From the NCBI GenBank assembly GCA_025210455.1, contig JAOARQ010000047.1, positions 180,896 through 244,895 of the forward strand: DNA of 64,000 nt, given 5' to 3'. The DNA comes from Pelagimonas sp. Its GTDB lineage: Bacteria > Pseudomonadota > Alphaproteobacteria > Rhodobacterales > Rhodobacteraceae. Numbering within the stretch: position 1 is the first letter of the stretch; each line of letters opens with the position of its first letter. The position numbers were made by a program, and so were the translations under genes. Positions 16,088 to 26,160 of the stretch are shown here, one piece after another. The notes beneath the pieces were generated by a model that was not told the DNA's origin, made no database searches, and worked only from the letters and a program-made list of their open reading frames with translations.

Positions 16088-16531
16088 TTACGGGGCAACA
16101 GACGAGGAAAAACCTGCGACCTTCCAGTCGGCAGGGTCACTTGATTGTGAAATCCGACCTCTCTTTTCAAACCCAGCCAAGCCCACTCCATTAAAAGTCA
16201 CGCTGACGTCTGTTGGTGTTTCCCGAGTCTTGGAGAAGATGCAATTGATCGTACCCTGCTCGTCTCCGTAGACGCTGAGAAAGGTTGCGTTTGCATAGGT
16301 GGCCAACGTACCAGAACGTATGCTGTGGATGTTTGGCCCGCTTAGCTGAAGACCAGTCAAACCGCGAAATTCTGGAGCGATGTTATTGGTAAATGCGCTC
16401 AGGCAAGCGGCATCTTTCTTGGAACGATCCTGCGCGTAAATGCGATAAGTTTTTTCAATAGAAAGGCCGTCGGCAAATGCAGTAGAGGCCAACAGTCCCA
16501 ATGCAATGATTGGGGATAAGCGTGCGGTCAT
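16088..16531 (-). CDS. Hypothetical exported protein
   Basis: Not recognised. The 147-residue product begins with a clear Sec signal peptide (MTARLSPIIALGLLASTAFA, cleavage near residue 20). The mature part contains two cysteines, at CLSAFTNNI and CIFSKTRET, that could form a periplasmic disulfide. It looks like a small beta-rich domain. It stands alone between the convergent amino-sugar operon and the minus-strand hutC gene, with about 125 bp upstream free of genes. The base composition is more AT-rich than its neighbours, which may mean it was acquired separately. No function is proposed. Confidence 0.65.
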   Translation of the reverse strand: MTARLSPIIALGLLASTAFADGLSIEKTYRIYAQDRSKKDAACLSAFTNNIAPEFRGLTGLQLSGPNIHSIRSGTLATYANATFLSVYGDEQGTINCIFSKTRETPTDVSVTFNGVGLAGFEKRGRISQSSDPADWKVAGFSSSVAP

Positions 16532-16655
16532 GTTTGTTTCATTTTGTTAAGTGAGTACCATTATGAATCTGTATTGCTATTCCATGGATTTTGACACCAG
16601 CCGGGCAAAAGATAAAGCCTTGTATTGGGTGTGTAATTTCACCTTGACCCTTGGC

Positions 16656-17357
16656 TCAGATTTCAGTTCGCAATTGATAGCCTGCGTGAAATGTCAGGCG
16701 CACGGTTGTCAGCACATGATCCTTTGACCGCGTGGTGCGATCCAGCACAAACAGCCCCTGCCCCGGTTCACAAGACAGGACTTCCGCTATGCGCGCTGTC
16801 GCAGAGATGGCGGAAAAGGTGAAATCGCCGCTTTCAAAGGGCACCTGCCGCACCAGCCATTCATTTGGGCTGAGCGTATCGAACGCTTCATCGCTGGCCT
16901 GGGGCACCGCGTTCAGATTGATCCAGCGATCTTCATAGACATAGGGCCTTTGGTTCGCGGTATAGAGCGTTTCGATATGCAGATGCGGCTGGTTGGGATC
17001 GCTTTGCAGCCGCGCGCAGATATCTGGGGGCGGGACATGCAGTTCTTTGCGCAAAAGCAGATAGTGAAACGCGTTGCCCTTGCTTTCGATTTCTTCGCGG
17101 ATAACAGGGATTTCCACCCGAACCTGACGCACGGGGTTCAGTGCCACGCGCGTACCTGCCTTGCGCTTGCGTTCCAAAAGGCCATCATCAGCCAGACCAC
17201 GCAGGGCGCGATTCATCGTTGAGCGGGCGCAGCCGAACTCTTGGGCCAGATCGGCCTCATGGGGGATAAGTTCCCCCGGGGCCCATTCACGCTGTGTGAT
17301 GCGGCGACGGATGTCTTGCTGCACCGCTTGCCATGAGTTCGGCTTGTCGTCGTTCAA
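16656..17357 (-). CDS. hutC: Histidine utilization repressor, GntR/HutC family
   Basis: Represses the hut genes; in this family urocanate is the inducer. The 233-residue protein has a GntR winged helix at about residues 8-75 (IRRRITQREWAPGELIPHE, then FGCARSTMNRALRGL). A UTRA ligand-binding domain follows, with YVYEDRWINLNAVPQ and PGQGLFVLDRTT. The start is a TTG at 17357 that overlaps the hutF stop by 4 bp (TTGA) and is preceded by AAGGA at 6 bp. No ATG is available before the HTH. It is downstream of hutF and so co-transcribed with it. Confidence 0.92.
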   Translation of the reverse strand: MNDDKPNSWQAVQQDIRRRITQREWAPGELIPHEADLAQEFGCARSTMNRALRGLADDGLLERKRKAGTRVALNPVRQVRVEIPVIREEIESKGNAFHYLLLRKELHVPPPDICARLQSDPNQPHLHIETLYTANQRPYVYEDRWINLNAVPQASDEAFDTLSPNEWLVRQVPFESGDFTFSAISATARIAEVLSCEPGQGLFVLDRTTRSKDHVLTTVRLTFHAGYQLRTEI

Positions 17358-18718
17358 ATGTCATCCTTCAGATCGCGCATCGCCTTGCGATAGGCTGCGA
17401 CGATCTTGTCTTTGTTGCTGTGCTGCCCATTCTGGACCATATGCCGCCCCGCTGACCAGACGTCTTTGACCATGCGATCGTCGCCTGCGAAAATATAGCT
17501 GTCCAGCAGGGTGTCACCCTTGTTTCCCGTCAGATCCACATGATCACCATCCAGCGCCATCAGATCCGCCAGATACCCGGGCGCGATCTGCCCGGTCTTG
17601 CGCCCGGCAGACAGGGCACCGCCCTGCAAGGTGGCTTCGAACAGGCGCCGACCCGTGGACTGTTCGGTGGTGGCCAGCGCGGCACGGCTATGATCGCGCA
17701 GGCGCTGTGAATAATCCAGCGTACGCAATTCTTCCGACAAGGCGATGCGGATGTTGGAATCAGAGCCGATTGAAATACGCCCCCCCGCCTCAAACCAGCG
17801 CACCCCGTCAAAAACCCCATCCCCAAGGCTGGATTCGGTGATCGGGCACAGCCCGGCAATCGCCCCTGATTGTGCGAGGCCCTTGGTTTCATGGGCAAGC
17901 ATCTGCGTACAATGGATAAAGGTCATGCCTGCGTTTGGCTCCATATGATCCAGCATCCATTCCACCGGGCGCTGCCCAAGCGCGGCCTGCGCCTCTTCGA
18001 CTTCGGCGATCTGTTCCGCCAGATGCATGTGATAAGGCCCCTCCGTCAGGGTTGCCAATTGGGTCAGGGCCTCAGGGGCAACGGCGCGCAGGCTGTGCGG
18101 GGCAACACCCATGCGGCAATCAGCGGGCAGCTGCGCCACCGCGCGACTGGCCCCGGCAAACAGCTGCGAAAACTGATCAAGATCCGTGCCAAAGCGGATC
18201 TGCCCCGCCCCCAGCGGGCGCTTATCCAGCCCGCCATATTGATAGTGCACGGGCAAAAGGGTCAGACCAATGCCGCTTTGGGCACTTGCGCTGGCGACAC
18301 GTTCCGACAGCTCGGCCAGATTGTCATAGGCCACGCCGCCGGGTTGATGGTGGATATAGTGAAATTCAACATTGGTGGCATAGCCCGCTTCCAGCATCTC
18401 CATCTGAACAAAAGCGGTGATGGCTTCGATCTGCTCAGGGCTGAGCCGATCCAGAAAGCGGAACATCAGGTCACGCCATGTCCAGAAACTGTCAGTCGGG
18501 TTGGGGCCGCGCCGTTCGGTCAGGCCAGCCATTGCGCGCTGAAAGGCGTGGCTGTGGCTGTTGACCGGGGCAGGCAGAAGGATGGGCACCTCATGCGCGT
18601 GCCCTTTGGGGCTATCCGCACTGACGTGGGAAATCTCACCGGCCTTATCAAACACAACCGTTACATTCTGCGCCCATCCATCTGGCAGCAGCGCCTGCCT
18701 TGCCCACAAAGTTGTCAT
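17354..18718 (-). CDS. hutF: Formimidoylglutamate deiminase
   Basis: Hydrolyses N-formimidoyl-L-glutamate to N-formyl-L-glutamate and ammonia, the fourth step of the five-step histidine pathway; HutG then takes the formyl group. The 454-residue amidohydrolase has the metal motif [14 protein letters not shown] at about residues 57-70. Further landmarks are [16 protein letters not shown], the [12 protein letters not shown] segment, IHCTQM and the late Asp in [18 protein letters not shown] use the ATG at 18718; a GTG directly before it (18721) is possible. The divergent hutI gene shares its promoter region, which holds a palindromic operator. Confidence 0.93.
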   Translation of the reverse strand: MTTLWARQALLPDGWAQNVTVVFDKAGEISHVSADSPKGHAHEVPILLPAPVNSHSHAFQRAMAGLTERRGPNPTDSFWTWRDLMFRFLDRLSPEQIEAITAFVQMEMLEAGYATNVEFHYIHHQPGGVAYDNLAELSERVASASAQSGIGLTLLPVHYQYGGLDKRPLGAGQIRFGTDLDQFSQLFAGASRAVAQLPADCRMGVAPHSLRAVAPEALTQLATLTEGPYHMHLAEQIAEVEEAQAALGQRPVEWMLDHMEPNAGMTFIHCTQMLAHETKGLAQSGAIAGLCPITESSLGDGVFDGVRWFEAGGRISIGSDSNIRIALSEELRTLDYSQRLRDHSRAALATTEQSTGRRLFEATLQGGALSAGRKTGQIAPGYLADLMALDGDHVDLTGNKGDTLLDSYIFAGDDRMVKDVWSAGRHMVQNGQHSNKDKIVAAYRKAMRDLKDDI

Positions 18719-18742
18719 CACGCAATTTCCTGTTGACTCATT

Positions 18743-18758
18743 TTATGTACGTACATAA
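18743..18758. promoter_or_regulatory. HutC operator in the hutF-hutI divergent promoter
   Basis: TTATGTACGTACATAA is a perfect 16-bp palindrome, 25 bp upstream of the hutF start and 32 bp upstream of hutI. HutC-type repressors are known to bind TGTA-N-TACA-like palindromes, and the TGTACGTACA core fits that pattern. TTGACT at 18733-18738 is a candidate -35 for the hutI direction, which would put the operator between -35 and -10. One site could control both transcripts. Confidence 0.8.
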
Positions 18759-18789
18759 CAAGATTAAAACCGTTCAATCAAGGTGTGAT

Positions 18790-19956
18790 ATGATCCTTTA
18801 CAACGCACATCTGCCGGGCATCGCAGATGGGGACACGCTGGTTCTGGTGGCTGGCAAGATCGACTGGATCGGCGCAATGGCAGATTTGCCTGCGGTCTAT
18901 GACGATGTGCAGCGGGTCGATCTTGAAGGGCGGCTGGTCACCCCCGGTCTGATTGATTGCCACACCCATATTGTGCATGGCGGCAATCGCGCGCGCGAAT
19001 TTGAAATGCGTCTGGAAGGTGCCAGCTATGAAGAGGTCTCCCGCGCAGGCGGTGGCATCGTTTCAACCGTTGCTGCCACCCGTGATGGCGATGAAGACAG
19101 CCTGCTGCAAAGCGCCCTGCCCCGCGTGGATGCGCTGATTGCCGAAGGGGTGACCACGATAGAAATCAAATCTGGCTATGGTCTGGACCGAGAAACCGAA
19201 TTGCGCATGTTACGTGTTGCACGCCGCATTGCTCAGGTCCGCCCGATCACGGTCTGCACCAGCTTTCTGGGGGCGCATGCGGTGCCAAAAGGCAGTGATG
19301 CGGATCATTATATTGATGAGATCTGCATTCCCGCCCTGCGTGCCGCCCATGCCGAGGGGCTGGTGGATGCGGTGGATGGGTTCTGCGAAGGTATCGCCTT
19401 TACACCTGCTCAGATTGCGCGGGTCTTTGATGTGGCGAAACAGCTTGGCCTGCCAGTGAAATTACATGCGGAACAACTGTCTAATCTGGGGGGCGCTGCG
19501 CTGGCTGCGTCTTATGGGGCGCTCTCAGCAGATCACATTGAATATCTTGATGAAACAGGTGTGCGCGCACTGGCCAAATCGGGCAGCGTTGCGGTGCTGC
19601 TGCCCGGTGCCTTTTATACGCTGCGCGAAACCCAAAGCCCGCCGATTGATCTGTTGCGGCAAAATGGTGTGCCCATGGCGCTGGCCACGGATTGCAACCC
19701 CGGCTCATCGCCGCTGGCATCGCTGCTGTTGACGATGAACATGGGCGCGACCCTGTTTCGGATGACCCCGTCGGAATGTCTGGCCGGGGTGACAGCGCAG
19801 GCCGCCCGGGCGCTTGGGCTGTCTGATCGGGGTGAGATCCGCACGGGTCAGCGCGCCGATCTGGCCATATGGGATGTCGCCGACCCGGCGGAACTGACCT
19901 ATCGCATCGGCTTTAACCCCCTATGGAAACGCGTCTTTGCAGGAGAATGGACATGA
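18790..19956 (+). CDS. hutI: Imidazolonepropionase
   Basis: Hydrolyses 4-imidazolone-5-propanoate to N-formimidoyl-L-glutamate, the third step of histidine breakdown. The 388-residue amidohydrolase carries the metal motif [18 protein letters not shown] at about residues 54-71. ESGYG-type recognition appears in EIKSGYGLD, followed by [19 protein letters not shown] and the late Asp in [12 protein letters not shown]. The ATG at 18790 is chosen because [10 protein letters not shown] matches the family start and AAGGTG lies 5 bp before it. Upstream in-frame codons would run through the operator. It overlaps hutH by 4 bp. Confidence 0.95.
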   Translation: MILYNAHLPGIADGDTLVLVAGKIDWIGAMADLPAVYDDVQRVDLEGRLVTPGLIDCHTHIVHGGNRAREFEMRLEGASYEEVSRAGGGIVSTVAATRDGDEDSLLQSALPRVDALIAEGVTTIEIKSGYGLDRETELRMLRVARRIAQVRPITVCTSFLGAHAVPKGSDADHYIDEICIPALRAAHAEGLVDAVDGFCEGIAFTPAQIARVFDVAKQLGLPVKLHAEQLSNLGGAALAASYGALSADHIEYLDETGVRALAKSGSVAVLLPGAFYTLRETQSPPIDLLRQNGVPMALATDCNPGSSPLASLLLTMNMGATLFRMTPSECLAGVTAQAARALGLSDRGEIRTGQRADLAIWDVADPAELTYRIGFNPLWKRVFAGEWT

Positions 19957-21485
19957 TTACGCTGCATCCCGGTCAGGTGACCCTGAGCCAGCTGGAAACC
20001 CTGTGGCGCAACGGGGATGCGGCACAGCTGGCCCCTGATGCAAAGGCGCAGATCGAAACCTCGGCGCAGATCGTCGCCAAGGCCGCGCGGGGCGATGTGC
20101 CGGTCTACGGGGTGAACACGGGCTTTGGCAAACTCGCCTCGGTCAGAATTGATGCCAAGGACACAGCCACACTGCAACGCAACCTAATCCTAAGCCATGC
20201 CTGCGGTGTTGGTGACCCGCTGGATATTGCAACAACCCGTCTGATGATGGCGCTCAAGCTGATTTCAGTCGGGCGCGGGGCCTCGGGCCTGCGGTGGGAA
20301 ACGGTTGCCTTGCTACAGGATCTTTTGGCCAGGGGAGTCACTCCGGTTGTGCCTGAAAAAGGGTCGGTCGGGGCGTCGGGTGATCTGGCCCCTCTGGCGC
20401 ATATGGCCGCCACATTGATCGGCGCCGGAGAGGCTCTGTTTAACGGCAAACGCCTGCCTTCGGATCAGGCGCTGAAACAGGCGGGGCTTTCCCCGATCGA
20501 GCTTGGCCCGAAAGAGGGATTGGGGCTGATCAATGGCACGCAGTTTTCCACCGCCTGCGCGCTGGCGGGCTATTGGCGGGCTATCGACATGGCCGAGGCC
20601 GCCGTGGGCATTTCCTGCCTGTCAACCGATGCCATCATGGGATCAACCGCGCCGCTGCATCCTGCGATCCACGATCTGCGCGGCCATGCAGGCCAGATTG
20701 ATGTGGCGCGGGTGATGCGTGATGTCATGGCCGGATCGCAGATCCGCGAAAGTCACCGCGATGGCGACACACGCGTACAAGACCCGTATTGCATCCGCTG
20801 TCAGCCGCAGGTGACAGGGGCCGCACTGGATCTGCTGCGGTTTGCTGGGCGCACCCTTGAAATCGAGGCAAATGCCGTTTCTGACAATCCGCTGGTTCTG
20901 GAAGATGGTCAGATTGTTTCTGGCGGGAACTTTCACGCCGAACCGGTGGGCTTTGCGGCGGATCAGATCGCCATTGCCCTGTCTGAGATCGGCGCCATTG
21001 CCCAACGCCGCGTGGCCCTGATGGTGGATCCGACGCTCAGCTTTGATCTGCCGCCTTTCCTTAGCCCGGAACCAGGTTTGAACTCAGGCCTGATGATTGC
21101 CGAGGTTACCACGGCGGCCTTGATGAGTGAAAACAAACATCTGGCAAATCCCTGCAGCACCGATAGCACGCCCACATCAGCCAATCAGGAAGATCACGTC
21201 AGCATGGCAGCCCATGGGGCGCGGCGGTTGGATCGTATGAATGACAATCTGTCGGTGATCCTTGGGGTAGAGTTGCTGTGTGCGGCGCAGGGCGTCGAAT
21301 TCCGCGCCCCTTTGCAAACCAGTGCCGCGCTGCAATCCGTCATCCAAAGCCTGCGTGCGCAGGTGCCATCGCTGCAAGAAGATCGCTTTATGGCCGGCGA
21401 TATCGACGCCGCTGCCGGGCTGGTGCGGGATCGGCAGATTTCCCGCGCCGCTGGTGTTGATTTCAAAGCGGGGCTAAGCGCATGA
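19953..21485 (+). CDS. hutH: Histidine ammonia-lyase
   Basis: Removes ammonia from L-histidine to give urocanate, the first step of the pathway. The 510-residue protein has the MIO-forming Ala-Ser-Gly triad in [15 protein letters not shown] at about residues 138-152. It also has the family's [12 protein letters not shown] (about 51-62), INGTQFSTA and [13 protein letters not shown]. The start at 19953 follows AGGAG by 7 bp and overlaps the hutI stop as ATGA. Length and motifs are standard, so a normal active enzyme is expected. Confidence 0.96.
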   Translation: MITLHPGQVTLSQLETLWRNGDAAQLAPDAKAQIETSAQIVAKAARGDVPVYGVNTGFGKLASVRIDAKDTATLQRNLILSHACGVGDPLDIATTRLMMALKLISVGRGASGLRWETVALLQDLLARGVTPVVPEKGSVGASGDLAPLAHMAATLIGAGEALFNGKRLPSDQALKQAGLSPIELGPKEGLGLINGTQFSTACALAGYWRAIDMAEAAVGISCLSTDAIMGSTAPLHPAIHDLRGHAGQIDVARVMRDVMAGSQIRESHRDGDTRVQDPYCIRCQPQVTGAALDLLRFAGRTLEIEANAVSDNPLVLEDGQIVSGGNFHAEPVGFAADQIAIALSEIGAIAQRRVALMVDPTLSFDLPPFLSPEPGLNSGLMIAEVTTAALMSENKHLANPCSTDSTPTSANQEDHVSMAAHGARRLDRMNDNLSVILGVELLCAAQGVEFRAPLQTSAALQSVIQSLRAQVPSLQEDRFMAGDIDAAAGLVRDRQISRAAGVDFKAGLSA

Positions 21486-22282
21486 TGCCGGTTGAAATCC
21501 ACCAAGGTGACAGCCCGGTCATTCTAAGCCTGCCCCACACCGGCACCTATCTGCCGGATGATATTCTGGCGAAACTGCGCCCTCAGGCGCAGGTGCTTAG
21601 CGACACGGACTGGCACATTCATCAGCTTTATGAGGGTCTCTTGCCCGGCGCCACCACGGTACGCGCCACCTTTCATCGCTATGTGATTGATGCCAACCGC
21701 GACCCTTCGGGGCACAGCCTCTATCCCGGTCAGAACACCACGGGCCTTGTGCCTTTAACGGATTTTGACGGTGAACCACTTTGGCTGACAGAACCGGATG
21801 CGGCCGAGATCGACGCCCGCCGCGTGGCCTATCACGCGGCCTATCACGATGCGCTGCGCGCCCAGATCAACCGCGTCAAAGCCCAGCACGGGGTGGCGAT
21901 CTTGTATGATTGCCATTCCATCCGCTCAAACATCCCGTTTCTGTTCGAAGGCACCCTGCCGGATTTCAACATCGGCACCAATGAAGGGCGCACCTGTGAT
22001 CCATCATTGGAACAGGCCGTGCATCAGATCTGCACTGCCGCGCCGGGCTATAGCAATGTGTTGAATGGCCGTTTCAAAGGCGGGTGGACGACCCGGCATT
22101 ATGGGCAGCCAGATAGCGGCGTTCATGCCATCCAGATGGAACTGGCGCAGTCGACCCATCTGGCCTCGGAAAACCCGCCCTATGCCTATGACCCGGACAA
22201 AGCCGCGCCGCTGCGGGCGCATCTAGCAGACATTCTGAAAACGCTTGAAACCCTCGCCCCGTCCCTGAGGAGACCCGCATGA
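21482..22282 (+). CDS. hutG: N-formylglutamate deformylase
   Basis: Splits N-formyl-L-glutamate into glutamate and formate, the final step after HutF. The 266-residue protein belongs to the N-formylglutamate amidohydrolase family. Landmarks are [13 protein letters not shown] (about 17-29), [33 protein letters not shown] and the metal-site [16 protein letters not shown] at about 141-156. [11 protein letters not shown] and [12 protein letters not shown] complete the fold. It starts ATGATG, overlapping the hutH stop, and its own stop overlaps hutU by 4 bp. Confidence 0.95.
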   Translation: MMPVEIHQGDSPVILSLPHTGTYLPDDILAKLRPQAQVLSDTDWHIHQLYEGLLPGATTVRATFHRYVIDANRDPSGHSLYPGQNTTGLVPLTDFDGEPLWLTEPDAAEIDARRVAYHAAYHDALRAQINRVKAQHGVAILYDCHSIRSNIPFLFEGTLPDFNIGTNEGRTCDPSLEQAVHQICTAAPGYSNVLNGRFKGGWTTRHYGQPDSGVHAIQMELAQSTHLASENPPYAYDPDKAAPLRAHLADILKTLETLAPSLRRPA

Positions 22283-23949
22283 CCGACCCACGCCACAACA
22301 CCCGCACCGTGATCCCACCCACCGGCCCAGAGATCACCGCCAAGACCTGGCAGGCCGAGGCCGCCATGCGGATGCTGATGAACAACCTGCATCCCGATGT
22401 GGCGGAAAACCCGGCTGAACTGGTGGTCTATGGCGGCATTGGTCGCGCCGCACGCACATGGGAAGATTTTGACCGCATCGTTGCAGGTCTGCAGGATCTG
22501 GGGGCCGACGAAACTCTGCTGGTGCAATCCGGCAAGCCGGTGGCGATTGTCAAAACCCACGCAGATGCGCCGCGCGTGCTGATTGCCAATTCGAACATCG
22601 TGCCGCATTGGGCCAATTGGGATCATTTCCATGAGCTCGATAAAAAAGGGCTGATGATGTATGGTCAGATGACCGCCGGGTCATGGATCTATATCGGCAC
22701 GCAGGGCATTGTGCAGGGCACCTATGAGACCTTTGCCGAAGCGGGCCGCCAGCACTTTGACGGTGATCTGACCGGGCGCTGGATCCTGACCGGCGGCTTG
22801 GGCGGTATGGGCGGCGCACAGCCGCTGGCCTCGGTCTTTGCTGGCGCGTCCTGTTTGGCGGTGGAATGCAACCCCGATAGCATCGATTTCCGCCTGCGCA
22901 CCAAATATCTGGATGAAAAAGCAGAAACCCTTGACGAAGCGCTAGAGATGATCGAGCGCTGGACAAAAGCGGGCGAAGCCAAATCTGTTGGGCTTTTGGG
23001 CAATGCCGCTGATATCTTCCGCGAGATCTATGATCGTGGTGTGCGCCCAGATATTGTCACGGATCAGACCAGCGCCCATGACCCGGTGAATGGGTATCTG
23101 CCGCAGGGCTGGACCATGGCACAATGGCTGGAAAAGCGCGAAACTGATCCCAAAGCGGTTGAGGCCGCAGCGCGCGCATCAATGAAGGTGCATGTGCAGG
23201 CGATGGTGGATTTCTGGAACGATGATGTGCCCGTGCTGGATTACGGCAACAACATCCGTCAGGTCGCGCAGGAAGAAGGGCTGAAAGACGCCTTTGCCTT
23301 CCCCGGCTTTGTGCCCGCCTATATCCGCCCGCTGTTTTGCAAGGGCATCGGCCCCTTCCGCTGGTGCGCCCTGTCGGGTGATCCGGAAGACATCTACAAA
23401 ACCGATCAGGCGATGAAAGAGCTGTTCCCGGAAAACACCCATCTGCACAACTGGCTGGATATGGCGCGCGAGCGCATTGCCTTTCAGGGGCTACCTGCAC
23501 GGATCTGCTGGATTGGTCTGGGCGATCGCCATCGCGCTGGTCTGAAATTCAATGAAATGGTTGCCAATGGTGAATTGAAAGCACCGGTGGTGATCGGGCG
23601 CGATCACCTTGACAGTGGCTCGGTCGCGTCGCCGAACCGCGAAACAGAGGCGATGAAAGATGGCTCTGATGCGGTATCAGACTGGCCGTTGTTGAATGCG
23701 CTGACCAATACGGCGTCTGGGGCGACATGGGTGTCGCTGCATCACGGCGGCGGTGTCGGCATGGGCTTTAGCCAGCACGCGGGTGTGGTGATCGTGGCCG
23801 ATGGCACACCCGAGGCCGCCAAGCGCCTTGAGCGTGTTTTGTGGAATGATCCGGCTTCGGGCGTGATGCGCCATGCCGATGCCGGCTATGAGATCGCGCT
23901 GGATTGCGCAAAAGACCACGGTCTGCGCCTGCCCGGCATTCTGGGCTGA
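22279..23949 (+). CDS. hutU: Urocanate hydratase
   Basis: Converts urocanate to imidazolonepropionate using tightly bound NAD as an electrophile, the second step of histidine use. The 556-residue protein is of standard length. It shows [15 protein letters not shown], the NAD-binding stretch [15 protein letters not shown] at about 171-185, [18 protein letters not shown] and [15 protein letters not shown] near the active site. [15 protein letters not shown] follows near 495. It closes the hutIHGU operon and is followed by a strong hairpin. Confidence 0.96.
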   Translation: MTDPRHNTRTVIPPTGPEITAKTWQAEAAMRMLMNNLHPDVAENPAELVVYGGIGRAARTWEDFDRIVAGLQDLGADETLLVQSGKPVAIVKTHADAPRVLIANSNIVPHWANWDHFHELDKKGLMMYGQMTAGSWIYIGTQGIVQGTYETFAEAGRQHFDGDLTGRWILTGGLGGMGGAQPLASVFAGASCLAVECNPDSIDFRLRTKYLDEKAETLDEALEMIERWTKAGEAKSVGLLGNAADIFREIYDRGVRPDIVTDQTSAHDPVNGYLPQGWTMAQWLEKRETDPKAVEAAARASMKVHVQAMVDFWNDDVPVLDYGNNIRQVAQEEGLKDAFAFPGFVPAYIRPLFCKGIGPFRWCALSGDPEDIYKTDQAMKELFPENTHLHNWLDMARERIAFQGLPARICWIGLGDRHRAGLKFNEMVANGELKAPVVIGRDHLDSGSVASPNRETEAMKDGSDAVSDWPLLNALTNTASGATWVSLHHGGGVGMGFSQHAGVVIVADGTPEAAKRLERVLWNDPASGVMRHADAGYEIALDCAKDHGLRLPGILG

Positions 23950-23960
23950 CTAAAGTTGCT

Positions 23961-23991
23961 GCAGCTGGCCCCAAGACGCCGGGCCAGCTGC
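23961..23991 (+). terminator. Hairpin terminator after hutU
   Basis: GCAGCTGGCCC and GGGCCAGCTGC form a perfect 11-bp stem around a 9-base loop, 12 bp after the hutU stop. A C-run rather than a T-run follows, so termination may be imperfect or Rho-assisted. Confidence 0.65.
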
Positions 23992-24071
23992 CCCCTTGCA
24001 AGACCAGAGTTGGAAATATACCTTTACCCTTCCATAGGCATGGGTGGCGGAATTCTTGTGACCTTTCCAGA

Positions 24072-24103
24072 CCATTCCAAAACAGAAATCTGTTGTGGAA
24101 TGG
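24072..24103. repeat. Inverted repeat upstream of the hemolysin-III-like gene
   Basis: CCATTCCAAAACAG (24072-24085) pairs with CTGTTGTGGAATGG (24090-24103) with one mismatch and a four-base AAAT loop. The element ends 69 bp before the next gene. With no T-run, it is better read as an operator or a 5-prime leader stem than as a terminator. No matching regulator gene lies next to it. Confidence 0.45.
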
Positions 24104-24172
24104 GCAGATAACCCCCGCGGGCATTGGTGAGACACCCGGCGACCGCGCCGCAGTGAAAGTGCGCAGACCCTG

Positions 24173-24820
24173 ATGATCGAAACCTATCCCAGCCCCAACC
24201 GGCGTCACCGTTTTGCCGATCTGATTGTGCATATCGCTGGCCTGCTGTTTGTCCTGATTGCCGGAACCGCGCTAATCTTGCGCGCCAGTGAACTGCCGGG
24301 CAAAGCGGCGTTGATTGCCGTTGTACTTTATCTGCTTTGTGTGCTGGCCTCTAACCTGGCGTCCTGCGCCTATCATTTTGCACCACTTCACACCCATCGC
24401 CCCAGGCTGCGGCGGTTGGATCACGCTGTGATCTATTTCACCATCTGCGGAACCTTTACCCCTATCTTTGTCATGTCCGGCAGTGGGTTTACCCTTGTTC
24501 TGCTGGGGTTGCTTTGGGTGCTGGCGATTGTGGCCTTTAGCCATAAATGTCTGGGGCAGAACGTGAAATCACGCTGGTCAACAGCGTCTTATCTGGGATT
24601 TGGGGCGCTTGGGATGATGGCGATCCCCAGCTTGAAGGATGTGCCGGATCAAACAATCTGGTGGGTTGTCACCGGGGCGCTCAGCTATGCGGTGGGTACG
24701 ATTTTCTACGCTCAAAAGCGCCTACCCTATAGGTACGCCATCTGGCATAGCTTTGTCGCTTTCGGCGGTGTGTCGATGCTGTGTGGCATCTGGATTTTGG
24801 TGGGCGCGCAACAGCTGTAA
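24173..24820 (+). CDS. Hemolysin III / PAQR-family membrane protein
   Basis: An inner-membrane protein of 215 residues with about seven hydrophobic segments. It shows the PAQR/hemolysin-III motifs: a Ser and His pair in SCAYHFAPLH (about 63-72), RRLDHAVIYFTICGTFTPI (about 77-95), and the closing YAIWHSFVAFGG at about 190-201. The two His motifs form a zinc site in eukaryotic PAQR relatives. Bacterial members have no settled role; a hydrolase of membrane lipids has been suggested. It is a single gene, preceded by an inverted repeat and converging on the aminotransferase gene 14 bp away. Confidence 0.85.
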   Translation: MIETYPSPNRRHRFADLIVHIAGLLFVLIAGTALILRASELPGKAALIAVVLYLLCVLASNLASCAYHFAPLHTHRPRLRRLDHAVIYFTICGTFTPIFVMSGSGFTLVLLGLLWVLAIVAFSHKCLGQNVKSRWSTASYLGFGALGMMAIPSLKDVPDQTIWWVVTGALSYAVGTIFYAQKRLPYRYAIWHSFVAFGGVSMLCGIWILVGAQQL

Positions 24821-24834
24821 CGCGCCCGAACCGG

Positions 24835-26160
24835 TTAGCTGCTGATCTTGCTAGCAGCCATCTCCAGAGCCTGATCCAGACAGACAGCCACATGATCGAC
24901 ATCCTCAGACGACAGGCAAAGTGGCGGCACCATGCGCAGGCATTGCTGGAAAGGCCCGGATTTCGAAAGGATGATGCCCTGCGACCGGCAAGCTTCGAAC
25001 ACTTCGGTGGTCATATCCTTGTCAGGGGTTTTGCTGTCGCAATCTTTGACAAACTCCATGGCCAGCATCAACCCCTTGCCACGCACATCCCCAAGGGCGC
25101 TGTATTTGTCTTTCAGATCATGCAGGCGCTCAAGCAGTTTGGCCCCGACCGTGTGGGCGTTTTCCTGCAGACCTTCGTCGCGCATCACCGCCAGAACCGC
25201 GCGCGCGGCCGCGGCCGAGGTGGGGTTTGCCCCATAGGTGTGGAACATGAACTTTTCAACCATGGGTTCAGCGATGTGCTTTTTGGCAACCACCGCCCCG
25301 ATAGGAAAGCCATTGCCCAGCCCTTTGGCCATGACAACGATATCAGGCACAACCCCATCGGCTTCGAAACCCCAGAAATTCGCGCCCGTACGGCCAAAGC
25401 CAGATTGCACCTCATCGGCGATATAAAGCCCACCGGCCGCACGCACGCGCTTGGCCGCGCCAAACATATAGCCGGGGGGCATTTCGATGATACCGCCATA
25501 ACCCTGTACGCTTTCCACAAATATGCCTGCCACCTTGCCAGAGGTCGCAGTGGCGATGGTGCGGTCTATCTCTTCCAAATAGGGCTGGGTTCCCGGGCCA
25601 AAAATGCCGCGATATTGGTTGGGCTCTGGCACAAAGGCCACATTGCCCGGCATGCCCGGATGTCGCCAGCCGGAAATCCCGGTGATGGATTGCGCTGCGG
25701 CTGTAGGCCCGTGATACGCGGTGCGCAGGGCCAGCAGATCCAGATGGCCGGTATAGGTGCGCGCCATGGTCATGGCCAGATCAATCGCTTCAGAGCCAGA
25801 ATTGGTCAGATGCACCACCCAATCGTGGCCTTTGGGCATGGTCGCAGCCAGTTCCTCGGCCAGATGCGCCGGGGTCGGATGGTAGAACATGGTGGTGCAA
25901 TGGGTCAGGTCCTGCGCCTGCGCCAAAGCCGCAGCCACAACACGCGGATGCGAATGCCCAACCGATATGCAGACATTCATGCCCAGCAGATCCGTGTACT
26001 GCCGCCCATCGGTATCCCACAGGTATTGCCCCTGCCCCTTCTTGAACACGATGGGCTCGCGAAAGGGGGTAAAGCGGGTCAGCGAGGCGGCATAGAACTG
26101 ATCGCGCCGCGCAGCCGTGTTTGAAAAGTCCCAGTCGGTGTGCAGGGCATGATCGGTCAT
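24835..26160 (-). CDS. Class III PLP-dependent aminotransferase (AGXT2-like)
   Basis: Transfers amino groups between an amine or omega-amino acid and a keto acid. The 441-residue protein has the class III layout: LLGMNVCISVGHSHPRV, the cofactor-binding TNSGSEAIDLAMTMAR at about 118-133, and the Asp that holds the PLP nitrogen in LYIADEVQSGFGRTG. The PLP-binding Lys is in DIVVMAKGLGNGFPIGAVV. The overall style is close to alanine-glyoxylate aminotransferase 2 and its bacterial relatives. It is the last gene of an operon with two demethylating dehydrogenases and overlaps the preceding gene by 4 bp. The natural amine substrate is unknown. Confidence 0.88.
   Translation of the reverse strand: MTDHALHTDWDFSNTAARRDQFYAASLTRFTPFREPIVFKKGQGQYLWDTDGRQYTDLLGMNVCISVGHSHPRVVAAALAQAQDLTHCTTMFYHPTPAHLAEELAATMPKGHDWVVHLTNSGSEAIDLAMTMARTYTGHLDLLALRTAYHGPTAAAQSITGISGWRHPGMPGNVAFVPEPNQYRGIFGPGTQPYLEEIDRTIATATSGKVAGIFVESVQGYGGIIEMPPGYMFGAAKRVRAAGGLYIADEVQSGFGRTGANFWGFEADGVVPDIVVMAKGLGNGFPIGAVVAKKHIAEPMVEKFMFHTYGANPTSAAAARAVLAVMRDEGLQENAHTVGAKLLERLHDLKDKYSALGDVRGKGLMLAMEFVKDCDSKTPDKDMTTEVFEACRSQGIILSKSGPFQQCLRMVPPLCLSSEDVDHVAVCLDQALEMAASKISS

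Noticed and set aside
24781..26124. 447-codon open frame on the plus strand
   Set aside because: Antisense to the class III aminotransferase, with a composition typical of shadow frames (many His, Arg and Gly) and no recognisable motif.
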